Below are positions 9,103 through 18,330 of a DNA stretch of 24,770 nt, one piece after another (position 1 is the stretch's first letter; every line of letters starts with the position of its first letter). Under the pieces are notes generated by a model. The model was given only the letters and a program-made list of their open reading frames with translations. It was not told the origin of the DNA and did no database searches. This DNA comes from Chara braunii (taxonomy: Eukaryota; Streptophyta; Charophyceae; Charales; Characeae): assembly GCA_003427395.1 (NCBI GenBank), contig BFEA01000029.1, positions 3,940,294 to 3,965,063 on the forward strand. Reading direction: 5' to 3'. The position numbers and the translations under genes are program-made.

Positions 9103-9785
9103 GTCTGATTTCAACTCATAACATTCTCAGTTCAATCCACTTCATAGCATCTTAGGCTTGAGAGTTTTGTTTCCTTAAGGCCAGGGATGCAGGTTCCTCG
9201 TGAACCAGGCCGCTTGTCGGCCAGCAAATAAAATTTTAAGAAGGATTTTGTCTGCTTGTTTGACTTGTCCAACTGTTGATCTTTCACATGGGGATTACCT
9301 TAGCTCTTGATCAGGCATCAATACCAGAGATGACCCCTGCAACGAGAGTACTCACTTTGTCTGCCATGCTGAAAATAGGGTATACCAAACCCTCTTTTCT
9401 GTTCTGGTCTGAGAAACATTTTCTCAGCTCCTCACTTGATGGAGATACCAAACCCTTGTTTTCTTTCTCAAGTTTGGGTGAGGCGTCTCCTCAACTTCTC
9501 AGACAAAAAGGAGGGGATACCAAACCCTTTTCATTTTCTCTGGTCTGGGAACTTCAAACAAATATTTGTATATCTGCAAAATCAGCGAGTCCCACAGACA
9601 ACATCCATGCTCCAGCAATCAGACCCTCTGACAACCAGCAGTCAAGTATTAACAAATTTTAAAATAATAATAATAATAATAAAAATAAATAACAAATAAC
9701 AATTAATACACAACAACTCTTCATACCCAGGATTTATTGATTGTCTTGATTTCGGCCCACCACTGGCCAGGAATGTCAGACGTCT
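9103..9785. other. Non-coding spacer with a degenerate triple repeat and TAA microsatellite
   Basis: Three dispersed units carry ATACCAAACCC at 9382-9392, 9445-9455 and 9517-9527, each followed by T-rich sequence and a CTGGTCTG-like or AGTTTGGG block, spaced about 63 and 72 bases apart. A TAA microsatellite follows at about 9664-9690. Open frames here on the plus strand (9276-9662) are weak and motif-free. Confidence 0.6.
9227..9232 (+). promoter_or_regulatory. Candidate polyadenylation signal for the antisense frame
   Basis: An AATAAA on the plus strand 125 bases after the stop of the 8632-9102 frame, preceded by a GGTTC/GAACC hairpin-like pair near 9192-9207. Confidence 0.3.
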
Positions 9786-10439
9786 CGTCAGTCTGATATA
9801 CCTCATTCGGCCCGCCTCAGGCCAGGACTAGTCAGACCATTTGTCTTGACAGTCTCTTTGACCTGCCTCCAGGTCAGGACCAATCATACCCACTACTCGA
9901 GTATGACACCCTGACTATAGCAGATCTGGTCACCCTATGACAGTAGACGTCCCGTCAATCAAACTGTCCTGAACCCGGATTTGACCAATGCGGTCAGGGA
10001 CCGGCTCACCTACCAGTTTTTGGCCAAGGGCGCTGACTACCCCGCCCAGATTTTTGAACGTGAGACCCGGTCTAACCACAGTTCCAGGCTCTGGCTAACC
10101 GTCAGTCTGACATACCTCATTCGGCCCGCCTCAGGCCAGGACTAGTCAGACCATTTGTCTTGACAGCCCCTTTGACCTGCCTCCAGGTCAGGACCAATCA
10201 TACCCACTACTCGAGTATAACAGCCCTTTGACACTCTCGCAAAGACACCCAGACTATAGCGGGTCTGGTCACCCTATGATAGTAGACGTCCCGTCAGTCA
10301 AACTGTCCCGAACCCGGATTTGACCACTGCGGTCAGGGACCGGCTCACCTTCCAGTTTTTGGCCAAGGGCGCTGACTACCCCGCCCATATTTTTGAACGT
10401 GGGACCCGGTCTAACCACAGTTCCAGGCTCTGGCTAACC
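9786..10439. repeat. Tandem duplication, units of 314 and about 340 bp
   Basis: Unit 1 is 9786-10099 and unit 2 is 10100-10439. They are nearly identical; unit 2 carries an extra block of about 26 bases (around 10220-10247). Inside each unit are shorter related blocks of about 50 bases built on CGGCCC/GACCTG...CCAGGTCAGGAC wording. It lies in the element's 3' non-coding region. No gene is visible. Confidence 0.9.
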
Positions 10440-11372
10440 TCACTGGATTGCATCCTCTGACTGCGGTGGACCTGCTGACCCCACCAGATTGCAACCTACT
10501 GCGGTAAGGCTCTGGCTGGTCCCGACAATCAACACATTCTTAGGTTAGAGAGGAAAACCCCAGGCACAAACAGTCAGACAAGCATATCATAACCCACAAG
10601 CAGACTACCCACGCCCCATAACAGAACAAACATCTCTTAAGAGACGTCCCGTCAGTCTCAAGAGGCACTGAACAATAACATGCTAGCCAACACTAAGAGT
10701 TTGCAAGAGACCTCCCTTCAGTCACAAGCAAAAACTTAGTGCTAGCCCCAGAGAGGTCCCTTCCCTCAACTGGGATTTCTTTTTCCAAGAGACGTCCTGT
10801 TAGTCTCAAGGAAATACTGAAACTCTGATCTCAGAGAGGTCCCTTCCTTCATCTGAGTGAAGACAGACCCTTAGCCAAGAAGCACGAAGTCCCTCAACTG
10901 ACCACCCTCAGTCAAGTAAGGTTGAACTTCTTTATGCCCGCCTTCGTCTAAATATCTTGGATGGACAACTTAGTCAGAGACACGAATTCCTTCTACTGAT
11001 AACTTTCATTATGACAGAACTGAACTTCTTTATGCCCATCATGCTTTCTTTTTGTGATAAAAATAATACTGCTCATATCATTTGATGTGCCACAGCCATG
11101 AGTTTCTCAGATCTTGACACTGTGCCAATGCTCCCAGAACTGTACTCACAGTTACTCTTCACTCTCAGAACTTGACACTCATGGAACGACTGCAGCACTA
11201 CATCAAAGATATAGTCTTATTAACTTAATTGCTTGTTGAAATAGATAACGAAATGAATTGCTGAAAACTGGAACATTGAAACTGAGATACTGATACTGAA
11301 GTACTGAAAATGAAATGCTAAATCGACTATGCAAAAATGACCATTGTTTGCTGATAACTGAGTCTCACTGTC
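10440..11372. other. 3' non-coding region after integrase, with diverged ~150-bp duplication
   Basis: No supported coding frame. AGAGACGTCC(C/T)GT(C/T)AGTCTCAAG occurs near 10638 and 10790, and AGAGAGGTCCCTTCC occurs near 10751 and 10831, indicating an old internal duplication. TTCTTTATGCCC occurs near 10928 and 11026. On the element's sense strand this directly follows the integrase stop. Confidence 0.55.
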
Positions 11373-11615
11373 TCAATGTTTTATTATACTCTTTCTCAGT
11401 CCTTTATGACCATTCTCTAACTTGGATGGTTGACTTCTCTTCCCTCTCTTTGGAGTCACTGTAGGGATCAAATCAGGGTCTCTAAAGATGAACTTACGAT
11501 GTCTTGACCCTGATACCATGTCATGAACCCTAGATCCATCAATTTCTGAGATCTCACAAACCTTGTCTTCTGCTTCTCTTGAGATTCTGTAAGGACCAAG
11601 CCATTTGGGCTCCAA
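11373..11615 (-). pseudogene. Integrase C-terminal end with GPY motif
   Basis: The final piece of pol, 80 codons. WLGPYRI near its start is the GPY/F module found at the C-terminal end of Ty3/gypsy integrases; a short basic tail follows and ends at 11373. It is in the same phase as the preceding integrase piece but is separated from it by a TGA at 11627-11625, just upstream of the KW-GPY block. Confidence 0.8.
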
Positions 11616-11624
11616 TCTTTTAGT

Positions 11625-12047
11625 TCATTGTGTCTCAAGAGAACTGTTAAACAAAAGAACAACATCTCCGATCTTCAATTTATCTTTTCTTATGTATCTT
11701 TTCTTATTCCATCTTTCTTGATCCGATAGTCTGCTGGATGTCATTCCCTCTGCTGCATCCATCACTGCCTGATCAACTTCAGATATCTGCTTCATTCTGA
11801 TATGAAGGAGTTCTGAAATAGAATAATCTCTGTCGCTTTCTTGACTTGACGACGTCTTGACAATACTCTCAATTGGTAACGTAGCATAATGGTCATACCA
11901 CAGTGTAAAAGGTGCATAACCAGTAGTTCTCTTGACTGTGATATTATCAGCATATATAACAACTCTTAACACCTTTGGCCAGTTACTGAGCTTCCCTTCA
12001 CACCACTTGGCCAATGAATCTTTCAGAGTTTTGTGGCCTCTTTCCAA
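11625..12047 (-). pseudogene. Integrase catalytic core end and C-terminal linker
   Basis: A 140-codon frame starting within the catalytic core. ERGHKTLKD near the start contains the third acidic residue (Glu) of the integrase D,D,E triad, and LKIGDVVLLF near the end is the usual beta strand before the GPY module. It overlaps the preceding frame by 50 bases in another phase, so a one-base slip separates D,D from E. It ends in a TGA at 11627-11625. The function of the intact protein would be insertion of element cDNA into host DNA in the nucleus. Confidence 0.82.
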
Positions 12048-12660
12048 ACGAGCATTCGTTTGAGGATGGTAAGTAGTCAGTCACATACCGAATTCTAACA
12101 CCCAATCTGAGTGTAATTCTTCTGACGACCTTATTTCTGAATTCTGATCCTCTGTCTAAGACAAATTCTCTGATAAAATGATACCTGAGATGGACTTCCT
12201 CTATCCAATCAGCCACTTGCTCGACTGTCTTCTTTTTCAGAGTTTTTGCCTCGACGTATCCAGAGAAATTATCTCTCATGTTTAATATGTATCTCATCCC
12301 ACCCTTGCCTGGAGACATAGTGATGAAATCCAGATGAAGTCTACTACCTGACTCTACCAGGATTGTAAGGAATAGGGGCTCAATCATCCTTGTGGTAGAC
12401 CTCTTCTGACATAAGACACATGATTTACAGTATCTGAAAATCATGTCTCTCATAGAAGGCCAAAAGTAAAGTTTGACAGTCTTGGAGTAGGTAGCTTCAA
12501 CAGTTATGTGGCCACCGGCAACCCCTCATGCAGAGCAGCGATTATCTCTAATTGCCTCTCTTTACCACAGACCACTCTTAGTGGAGGTAGGCCTCCCTTA
12601 CCATCCACAAAGAGATGTCCTCTTTTTAGTCTGAATTTCTTTCTTGAATCTTTACAGTAA
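11998..12660 (-). pseudogene. Integrase zinc-binding region and catalytic core (D,D part)
   Basis: The main frame 12453-11998 (151 codons) carries CKSCVLCQ, the CC half of the HHCC zinc domain, then LHLDFITM with the first catalytic Asp and FVLDRGSEF with the second. Upstream, in shifted phase, LHEG and GGH provide the HH half, but they are separated by a frameshift near 12525 in a GGGGTTGCCGGTGG stretch. Just upstream of this, a TAA at 12665-12663 interrupts the frame. The core is recognisable but cannot be read through. Confidence 0.82.
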
Positions 12661-12662
12661 TA

Positions 12663-13119
12663 TTATTTTAGTTGCTCATTTTCCATCTTTCTGCCAATCT
12701 CCTGATAATTTTCATCATACTCTTCAAAGAAGAAAAATATCTCTTTTTTCTTCTTTTCACATTCTTCATCCTCCTTTGGTCCTGAACTTTCTCCAGTTCC
12801 ATGAGCAGCCACTGCCGCTGCATTAACTCTTGCATACCAATCGTTTGGTTCATCATCTTCTTCTTTCCTTAGAATCGACTCATAAACGTATGCACTTAGA
12901 ATTTCTCCCCAACTGTCTCTCTTCTGGCCACAGACTCCACTTGTAGAAGCACGGTGCCTCATAATCCTCATCATCTTTTTCATTAAGAAAATTATCAACA
13001 TAGGCAGATTCTTCAATTGTTCCATTCACATCTTCTTCTTCTTCTCGCCACTCAATCCGGCTTAAGCCATCCGCTCGGTTTTTCTCAGTGGGGATCTTTT
13101 CCAGTTTAAAATCATATGT
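12663..13119 (-). pseudogene. Acidic linker between RNase H and integrase
   Basis: After the RNase H stop, the frame continues with NRADGLSRIEW, a block that ends RNase H domains in many gypsy elements, then a run of Glu residues. It changes phase near 12908 (GGGG run) into the 120-codon frame 13025-12663, whose second half is very Glu/Lys-rich with a run of Phe. The linker has no catalytic motif. It is unusually long and acidic compared with the short tether normal in this class. Confidence 0.6.
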
Positions 13120-13536
13120 TCAGATGAAAGCGATCCACCTGTTGACTATTGGATCTACCTGTTGATGCTTTTTAATGACACCTATCACAGCAGATGCATC
13201 AGTCCTCAGGATGAATCTCCTTCCTAAAACGTAGTGCCTGAAGCACCTGAGGCTATGGATGATTGACAACAACTCTTTCCTGAATTGGGTGTAGCCTCTT
13301 TCTGTAGAATTGAGGGTTCTGCTCTCAAATATCAGAGGTCTTTCTCTCCCATTTTCATCTTTCTGAATAAGCACTCCACCCAGAGTAACTGGTCCTCCAT
13401 CCGCCTCAATGATGAAAGATCTTGCCTCTTCATCATCATAATAGGGTACTCCAAGTACTACACTACCATCTCTTAGTTTTTCTTGCAATGTTTCTACTGC
13501 AGCTTGTCTTTTATCATTCCAAGCTAAGTTAGCCCC
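13120..13536 (-). pseudogene. RNase H domain of pol
   Basis: The frame carries the three acidic positions expected of a gypsy RNase H: IEADGGP (first Asp), QFRKELLSII (Glu) and LRTDASAV (second Asp). RPLIFESRTLN and GRRFILRTD are close to the wording of other gypsy elements. The open frame begins right after a TAA at 13539-13537 and is closed by a TGA at 13122-13120, where relatives continue into a TYDF block. In the intact protein this domain removes the RNA strand during reverse transcription. The catalytic residues are all present. Confidence 0.85.
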
Positions 13537-13968
13537 TTATCTTACCATTTCTCTCAGAGGTTCTGCAAGGGCGGCAAAATGAGGAATAAAAATCCTCCAG
13601 AATCCACAGACTTCCAAGAAGCTCTTGACGTCTGTCACTCTTTTGAGAGGCAGAGACCAGTTCAAGATCTTGTGTATCTTCTTGGGATCTAGGCTCCCAC
13701 CCTTGGAGAAGCATCTGAAGCACAAGATTATTACTTCTGGTTGGAAGAGAAGGGACTTTGGCCCACTGGCAGTCAGGTTATACTTTCGAAGTCTTTCTAG
13801 GACCATCTTTACTCCTTCAGCATGTTCCCAGACAAACTTTCTGACTCCCCCTGCGACCAAAGTCTCGTCTCTTACCAAGGGTCCTTTTACAAGATTATCA
13901 TAAATGTAGGGACTACTTATTTCAGGGAAAATATCTTGCATGACCTTGATCATATCCCTTTGAACCAC
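13537..13968 (-). pseudogene. Reverse transcriptase, palm and thumb (catalytic Asp lost)
   Basis: This 143-codon frame continues the RT after an in-frame TGA (13986-13984) at the position of the Trp in the QGWTN block. The catalytic motif that should contain two consecutive Asp reads PYIYDNLVKGP: the first Asp is Tyr (codon 13902-13900). RKFVWEHA and FLEVCGFWRIFIPHFA follow, the normal finger-thumb landmarks. It ends in TAA at 13539-13537. VKGP and WEHA are shared with a gypsy branch distinct from the angiosperm Tat/Athila elements. With the active-site substitution this copy could not polymerise. Confidence 0.87.
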
Positions 13969-13983
13969 TGCAACGCCGTTAGT

Positions 13984-14661
13984 TCAGCCCTGAGGTACCA
14001 CACACATCTGAACAAGCCCCCTTGGAGTGTGCATGACAGTCATTGGCCGGCTAGTGGGATCAATAGGGAACTGATCATAGCCAGAATACAGGTCAACTAG
14101 AGAATAAACACATCGACCAGCAAAAGACTCATCGAGGAGATCATCATTAGGAAGACTACCTGCATCACGTACCGTCACAGAATTAAGCTTATGAAGATTC
14201 TGTATCCATCTTAATCCGCCCCCTGGTTTCCAAAAACAAAACCAGTGGTTAGCATATGGTCCATCAGCAGGTTCAACAACATTGGAGGCAATCTTGTTGT
14301 CAAGGTATTTTACTACTTCCGCTTCTTCCTTTAGGGCATACTTGGTTGGTCTATCATTCCATGGAACATGATCAACTGTCCAAATCTTGACCATCTTGAT
14401 CATGTCCACGTCCAACCGCCCTCTCTCTTCATCATTAAAGGAGAAAGCACCAGAGAATTCCTGACACATCTTGAAGATATATTCTTTCTCTTTAGGCAGG
14501 ATAAACTGATCCGAGCCTATCTTCATTGTGTTAAACCTTTCTTTGGTGACCCTATTCTCCAGTTTTGCTGATTCCCTCAATGCTCTTATAATTTGTCTTT
14601 CCTTTTCCAATGCTTCATCGCAATCTTTCTCTATCAGGACTGCCATTGAGTTTTTCTTCAC
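13984..14661 (-). pseudogene. Reverse transcriptase, N-terminal fingers and palm
   Basis: A 225-codon frame. After about 100 residues of helical linker comes the RT start, with PTKYALKEEAEVVKYLDN, WFCFWKPGGGLRWIQNLHKLN, and SLVDLYSGYDQFPID with the first catalytic Asp of motif A. It stops at TGA 13986-13984 immediately after VVPQG. The frame is open well upstream of the first ATG, to the T6 frameshift near 14700, so the ATG at 14661 is only nominal. It joins the preceding linker by a one-base slip. Confidence 0.87.
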
Positions 14662-14696
14662 CCCCTTGGGCTTGTATTTTCTTTTTGACCCAGTGA

Positions 14697-14978
14697 TTAT
14701 TTTCTTAAAAAAGGGTGAGTCGATGCGAATCTCAATTCCATCCTTACTCCCTTAGCAGTCTCTACAGCTTTCTTGAAGGGTTTAATTTGCCCGTCCTCAT
14801 CCTTGAGTTTACCAAGGGCTTTCATCATTTTCGAAACTTGATTGATTCCCACTGAAATCTCTTCTTTTGCTTCTCGTTTTCCTTCCTCCTTTAGTCTCCT
14901 AAATCTTTCAGCAGATTCCTCTCTCCTGATCGAATTAGCAGATAGTTGATGCTTGAGGTCATTTTTCGTACCGACCAT
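14697..14978 (-). pseudogene. Lys/Glu-rich linker between protease and reverse transcriptase
   Basis: A 93-codon, highly charged frame (Lys, Glu and Arg) with likely helical or coiled-coil character and no catalytic motif. It follows the protease end by a phase change near 14985 and precedes the RT by a phase change in the run of T near 14704. It is part of the original pol reading frame rather than a separate gene. Confidence 0.6.
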
Positions 14979-14984
14979 AAAGAT

Positions 14985-15259
14985 TTGCTCTTAAGCAGTC
15001 TCGGGATCCTGTAGACTGATCCACGATGACCCCTCATGACTGAAAAATTAGACTGCCTCCATCCTATGCAAAATAAAGTTCCCAAGATACAGTCATGATC
15101 CAGATCCGGTACTACAAAACCCAGTAACTCCACAGTCATCGTCCCAACCCTTATAGGCAAATTATCAATAAATCCAGCCACGAACAACTCTCCTGCAATA
15201 TTACTCAATACATTTTGTGCAGGTCTATCAATAAGTAAATTACATGCTTCCATCGTTCT
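14985..15259 (-). pseudogene. Protease C-terminal half
   Basis: In the same phase as the protease start but after a TGA at 15262-15260. It contains PIRVGTMTVELLGFVV and DCILGTLF, the beta strands and ILG block that close a retropepsin fold. The frame then runs into non-homologous text to 14891 because of a one-base slip at about 14985. Retropepsins process the Gag-Pol polyprotein; here the domain is both interrupted and mutated at its active site. Confidence 0.75.
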
Positions 15260-16048
15260 TCATGAAAGAAGTATCATCTTTGCCCCAAAATCTACTAGGG
15301 GTAGAATCTTCACTTGATTAATGCGAATTGTAAGATGCCCACAACCCATGGTTACAAATCTCATCTTGCAACCTGGTAGTGATCTATTCACTTGGTTGGA
15401 AAAGACTGACCCCAAATAATTAACTTCCATTTTCTTCTTCTCAATTAACATTTTCAACTCTTCTCTCAGTTTGGGTGCTAGTGTCATTGCTTCCCTGAAA
15501 GACTGTGTCACTTCCGTTTTTTCCAGCATCTTAGCAATTACATCAGAAATCACAGTCCCATCATCCAAATCACTCTTGAGAATAAATTTTCTCTTTCTCC
15601 CTTGTTCATTCTTTTCGTGTGAACGTTCCGGTTCAAGGTCATAAAGGATGTTAATAAGTGGGTCCTCAACCTTCTTTCTTTTCTTTTCTTCTATCATTTG
15701 AGGTGTCATAGGGGTCTGATGCTTTCTCACTTCACCAACCCTGACACTGGGTTCCATAATAAAATCTGGGGGTAGATCACCATGGAATGACATCATATTA
15801 GCCAGGAGACGAGTCATTTCATTGGAAGAGGACTCTACTAATTCATAAAGATTCTGAGAAGTAGGATTCCCTCTCAGTGGAGACTCACTTATAGATGCGG
15901 TAGGCCCACACTCTGTCAATGTTAAGGACTGCAGAGACAACTCGATCGTGGTATAAGGGTCATCTGTTCTTTGTACCAGTTCATTAGGCAAGTCTGCAGT
16001 GAGGAAATGAACATTCACATTGGCCTTTATCTTCTTCTTAATCTTCAT
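15260..16048 (-). CDS. Pol N-terminal region and protease start, ATG overlapping the gag stop
   Basis: A 262-codon open frame whose ATG (16048-16046) overlaps the gag TGA by the four bases ATGA, so it lies in a different phase from gag. About 240 residues form a charged linker with no known domain. The protease begins near residue 225, with PLVDFGAKMILLS at the end. The active-site triplet, D-S/T-G in retropepsins, reads D-F-G (Phe codon 15289-15287), which should abolish catalysis. The frame stops at TGA 15262-15260, where relatives continue. ATGA overlap suggests stop-start coupled translation rather than frameshifting, but a phase-changing slip is also possible. Confidence 0.72.
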   Translation of the reverse strand: MKIKKKIKANVNVHFLTADLPNELVQRTDDPYTTIELSLQSLTLTECGPTASISESPLRGNPTSQNLYELVESSSNEMTRLLANMMSFHGDLPPDFIMEPSVRVGEVRKHQTPMTPQMIEEKKRKKVEDPLINILYDLEPERSHEKNEQGRKRKFILKSDLDDGTVISDVIAKMLEKTEVTQSFREAMTLAPKLREELKMLIEKKKMEVNYLGSVFSNQVNRSLPGCKMRFVTMGCGHLTIRINQVKILPLVDFGAKMILLS

Positions 16049-17208
16049 CTTTCATTATGTTTAAGAGCAAGAAGTCTCATACCTCCCGGATCTCTGGGAT
16101 CGAGCTTATTCCATGAACTATCACACACATAGCCCATCGCATCTTTTTTTGTTACCCCATTCCTTATATCCTCCTCAAGAGGCTTGCAATAGGTGGTAGT
16201 GTGACCTCCTTCACCACAATAGTAGCAGACAAAACTCCTCTTAGGACGCTCATCATATTTTCTTCTCTCTCTGCTTCCTCCATCACCATTCTTCCAATTT
16301 CTTTTGTTTCTAGACGAATCTCCTTTTTTACCATGATTTTCGTCGTCATCATCATCGTCGTTACCTTCCTTATTTTCAACCTTTTTCTTTCCCCTGTCAT
16401 CCACAGCATGCGTTGCAGGCCTTGCAGGCATAAAGTTAGCGATCACTTTTTGAAGAATATTCTCAGCAGTCGGATTGCTCCCTCTATTCATTCCATTCCC
16501 AGTCTCCCAATTCTTGGCCAAGGTACAGATCTGGTCCAGTGATAATTTCTTATGAGAGATAGTAGGTAAAGTTCTTATGTTTGCAACAATATCATCCCGT
16601 CTGAGAGGATAGTGTTGAGCTTGATTAAGAACTGCTTGTCTTTCAGTGTCGGTAAAATTTGTCAGAAATATATGGCGTCTCTGAGCTTCATCCAAATATG
16701 AAATTCTTCTTGCTGTTCGGATGAAGGTCTGAAGAAAAACATTGAAAGTATCATATTTAACTCTTTTGATATTTAGTAAATCCTTAGTTATGGTTGGAGC
16801 TGAATCTTTCTCGAATTCATTTTTCGGTCTCTCCTTGACCTCTTCCCAGGTAGTGACACCTTCCATTAGTTCCAGAACTATTAGTCTTGAATCAGTGTCA
16901 CAATAAGATAGAAGATGCTTAAGTCGTTGCTTATCTGTCCAGCCATAACTAAGTCCAAATAATTCATACTCGTCCAAGAAATCATTAACCTGAGTTCCTC
17001 TAAAGCAGGAAATTCTCTCATCTGGTCTCTTAGCTCTTGCAATGTCTGATCCTCCTTTTATAGTATCAACTCTCTCAACCAACTCCCGTATAACTCCAAC
17101 CAGGGCCTTTTCATTAGTCCCTGCTGATGTACTCGGTCTTCCTCGTCCAACCATCTTGACCATAGATCTTTCCCAAGTATTCTCTTCTCTTTCTGTGACT
17201 CTTATCAT
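16045..17208 (-). CDS. gag: Gag polyprotein with zinc knuckle
   Basis: An intact 387-codon frame with ATG at 17208. Residues about 60-250 have the helical capsid-like composition of gypsy Gag proteins (for example FLDEYELFGLSYGWTDKQRL). A run of six Asp lies near 277. Residues 328-341 are a CCHC zinc knuckle, C-x2-C-x4-H-x4-C (CYYCGEGGHTTTYC), which binds nucleic acid during packaging. It ends in TGA overlapping the ATG of the next frame (ATGA). In contrast to pol it has no break. It follows a leader of about 280 bases after the last small module frame, so it is far from the transcript start and would need internal initiation, splicing or reinitiation. Confidence 0.92.
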   Translation of the reverse strand: MIRVTEREENTWERSMVKMVGRGRPSTSAGTNEKALVGVIRELVERVDTIKGGSDIARAKRPDERISCFRGTQVNDFLDEYELFGLSYGWTDKQRLKHLLSYCDTDSRLIVLELMEGVTTWEEVKERPKNEFEKDSAPTITKDLLNIKRVKYDTFNVFLQTFIRTARRISYLDEAQRRHIFLTNFTDTERQAVLNQAQHYPLRRDDIVANIRTLPTISHKKLSLDQICTLAKNWETGNGMNRGSNPTAENILQKVIANFMPARPATHAVDDRGKKKVENKEGNDDDDDDENHGKKGDSSRNKRNWKNGDGGSRERRKYDERPKRSFVCYYCGEGGHTTTYCKPLEEDIRNGVTKKDAMGYVCDSSWNKLDPRDPGGMRLLALKHNER

Positions 17209-17487
17209 TTTTCTTCGCTGCCCTTCAATCTCTCACTCTAAGAAATACAGACTCGTTTCTCTCTTCTCTTGTCTGCTCTACCCCCTGAGAGTTCTGTACA
17301 TATAGGGTATAAGCAATAATTGATTAGGTAGTGATCAAGGACAGTGCAATCCTTCTCAGCCTTCCAATGTAATCTTCAATCAACTCTCTCTCATCATCTC
17401 TATTCAATCTTCCATTATACCCTTTATAGTACCCCGAATCATAAAATATTGAGTCAGGTCTATAATCTCATAATCAAATTGCATCTT

Positions 17488-17778
17488 TTACAGCCCACTA
17501 TTGATCCTTCTTGCAAGAGAGATCCGTTCCTGAAAAATGTGATATGATACTCTCTCAGTAGTTCTCACTTTCACCACCTTCAACAGATAGCTTATCTCAG
17601 TCTGGTCAGTGATAATTCTCAAAGCAGAATCTTTCATGCGATCTAACAAAGGCTGTAAAAACTCAAGCTCATCCAGAGTTGAAAAATTTTTGTAAGAGAT
17701 CCGAAGAGTCTCTTCTATTTTGACTACTCTACCTTCCAACACAACTCCCAGTGTCAACTGTTCAGTCAAACTGGACAT
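17488..17778 (-). CDS. Type 1 module protein just upstream of gag
   Basis: A 96-codon frame with ATG at 17778, two bases after the TAG that closes the preceding module. Function unknown. Residues 61-69 (EISYLLKVV) and 84-92 (ERISLARRI) align with the Tyr-rich stretch and the E-x-A-R end of the LTR-resident type 1 frames. The WxExA helix is not evident. It is the last unit of the array before the gag leader and the only type 1 unit in the internal region. Confidence 0.5.
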   Translation of the reverse strand: MSSLTEQLTLGVVLEGRVVKIEETLRISYKNFSTLDELEFLQPLLDRMKDSALRIITDQTEISYLLKVVKVRTTERVSYHIFQERISLARRINSGL

Positions 17779-17780
17779 TG

Positions 17781-18330
17781 CTAATTATCATAAGCAATAT
17801 CTGAAAGGTAGATCTCGGGTTGGACATAATCAGGGACCTCGAATCTGTGTTCAAAGGTACTCATGAGTAGGGATTTTATCATCATAGTGAAGTTTTTTTC
17901 TCTCGCTCTACCAATCTCAGCAATGGCTTCCAACAAAGGCATCCAATCTGTTCTGTCTTCAAATCTTTTAGCAATTGAAAATTCAGGAAGCCTCTCAAAT
18001 TGTCTTTTTCTTTCCCCCAGGTTACTTTTCTCTTTAACTTTTCAAGCCACTCCTCGGTTCTTATGAGACTAATATAAACACATGTCTGACACTTCAAGTA
18101 GTCATCTTTTTTTCTTCTAGGCCCGCTGATACATAAATCCGTACGTCCATGCTCCCAGTACTTAGGAATTTGATCACTGGAATGTGAAATATTATTGACC
18201 CTCTCTCACAAGTCTCATACCTCAGGATCACAAAAGGATTATCACACTCAATCACCTCATAGAGTCTACCCCTCACAGTAGTTATCCTGGCTACTGAGAG
18301 TTTTCTTCTTGGACCCTCTTCACTTTGCAT
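17781..18330 (-). pseudogene. Type 2 module, fourth internal unit, in three phases
   Basis: The N-terminal half reads from ATG 18330 to TGA at 18094 (78 codons), with FVILRYE at 33-39 and MDVRIYV at 61-67. The next phase (18097-17882) supplies the TEEWLEKLKRKVTWG helix, like the IHDEKTDLIKQKKKVEWG of the first unit. A third phase from about 18015 to TAG 17783-17781 carries DRTDWM and a C-terminal extension of about 40 residues. Two slips therefore interrupt an otherwise complete module. The unit starts 40 bases before the stop of the previous one. Confidence 0.55.

Noticed and set aside
11625-15262. Reassigned genetic code with TGA read as Trp or Arg
   Set aside because: TAA stops and frameshifts interrupt the same pol, catalytic residues are lost, and gag uses TGA as its end; decay explains the stops.
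16201-16542. Plus-strand frames opposite gag and pol (for example 16201-16542, 14368-14571)
   Set aside because: They are antisense shadows of gag and pol with no features of their own.
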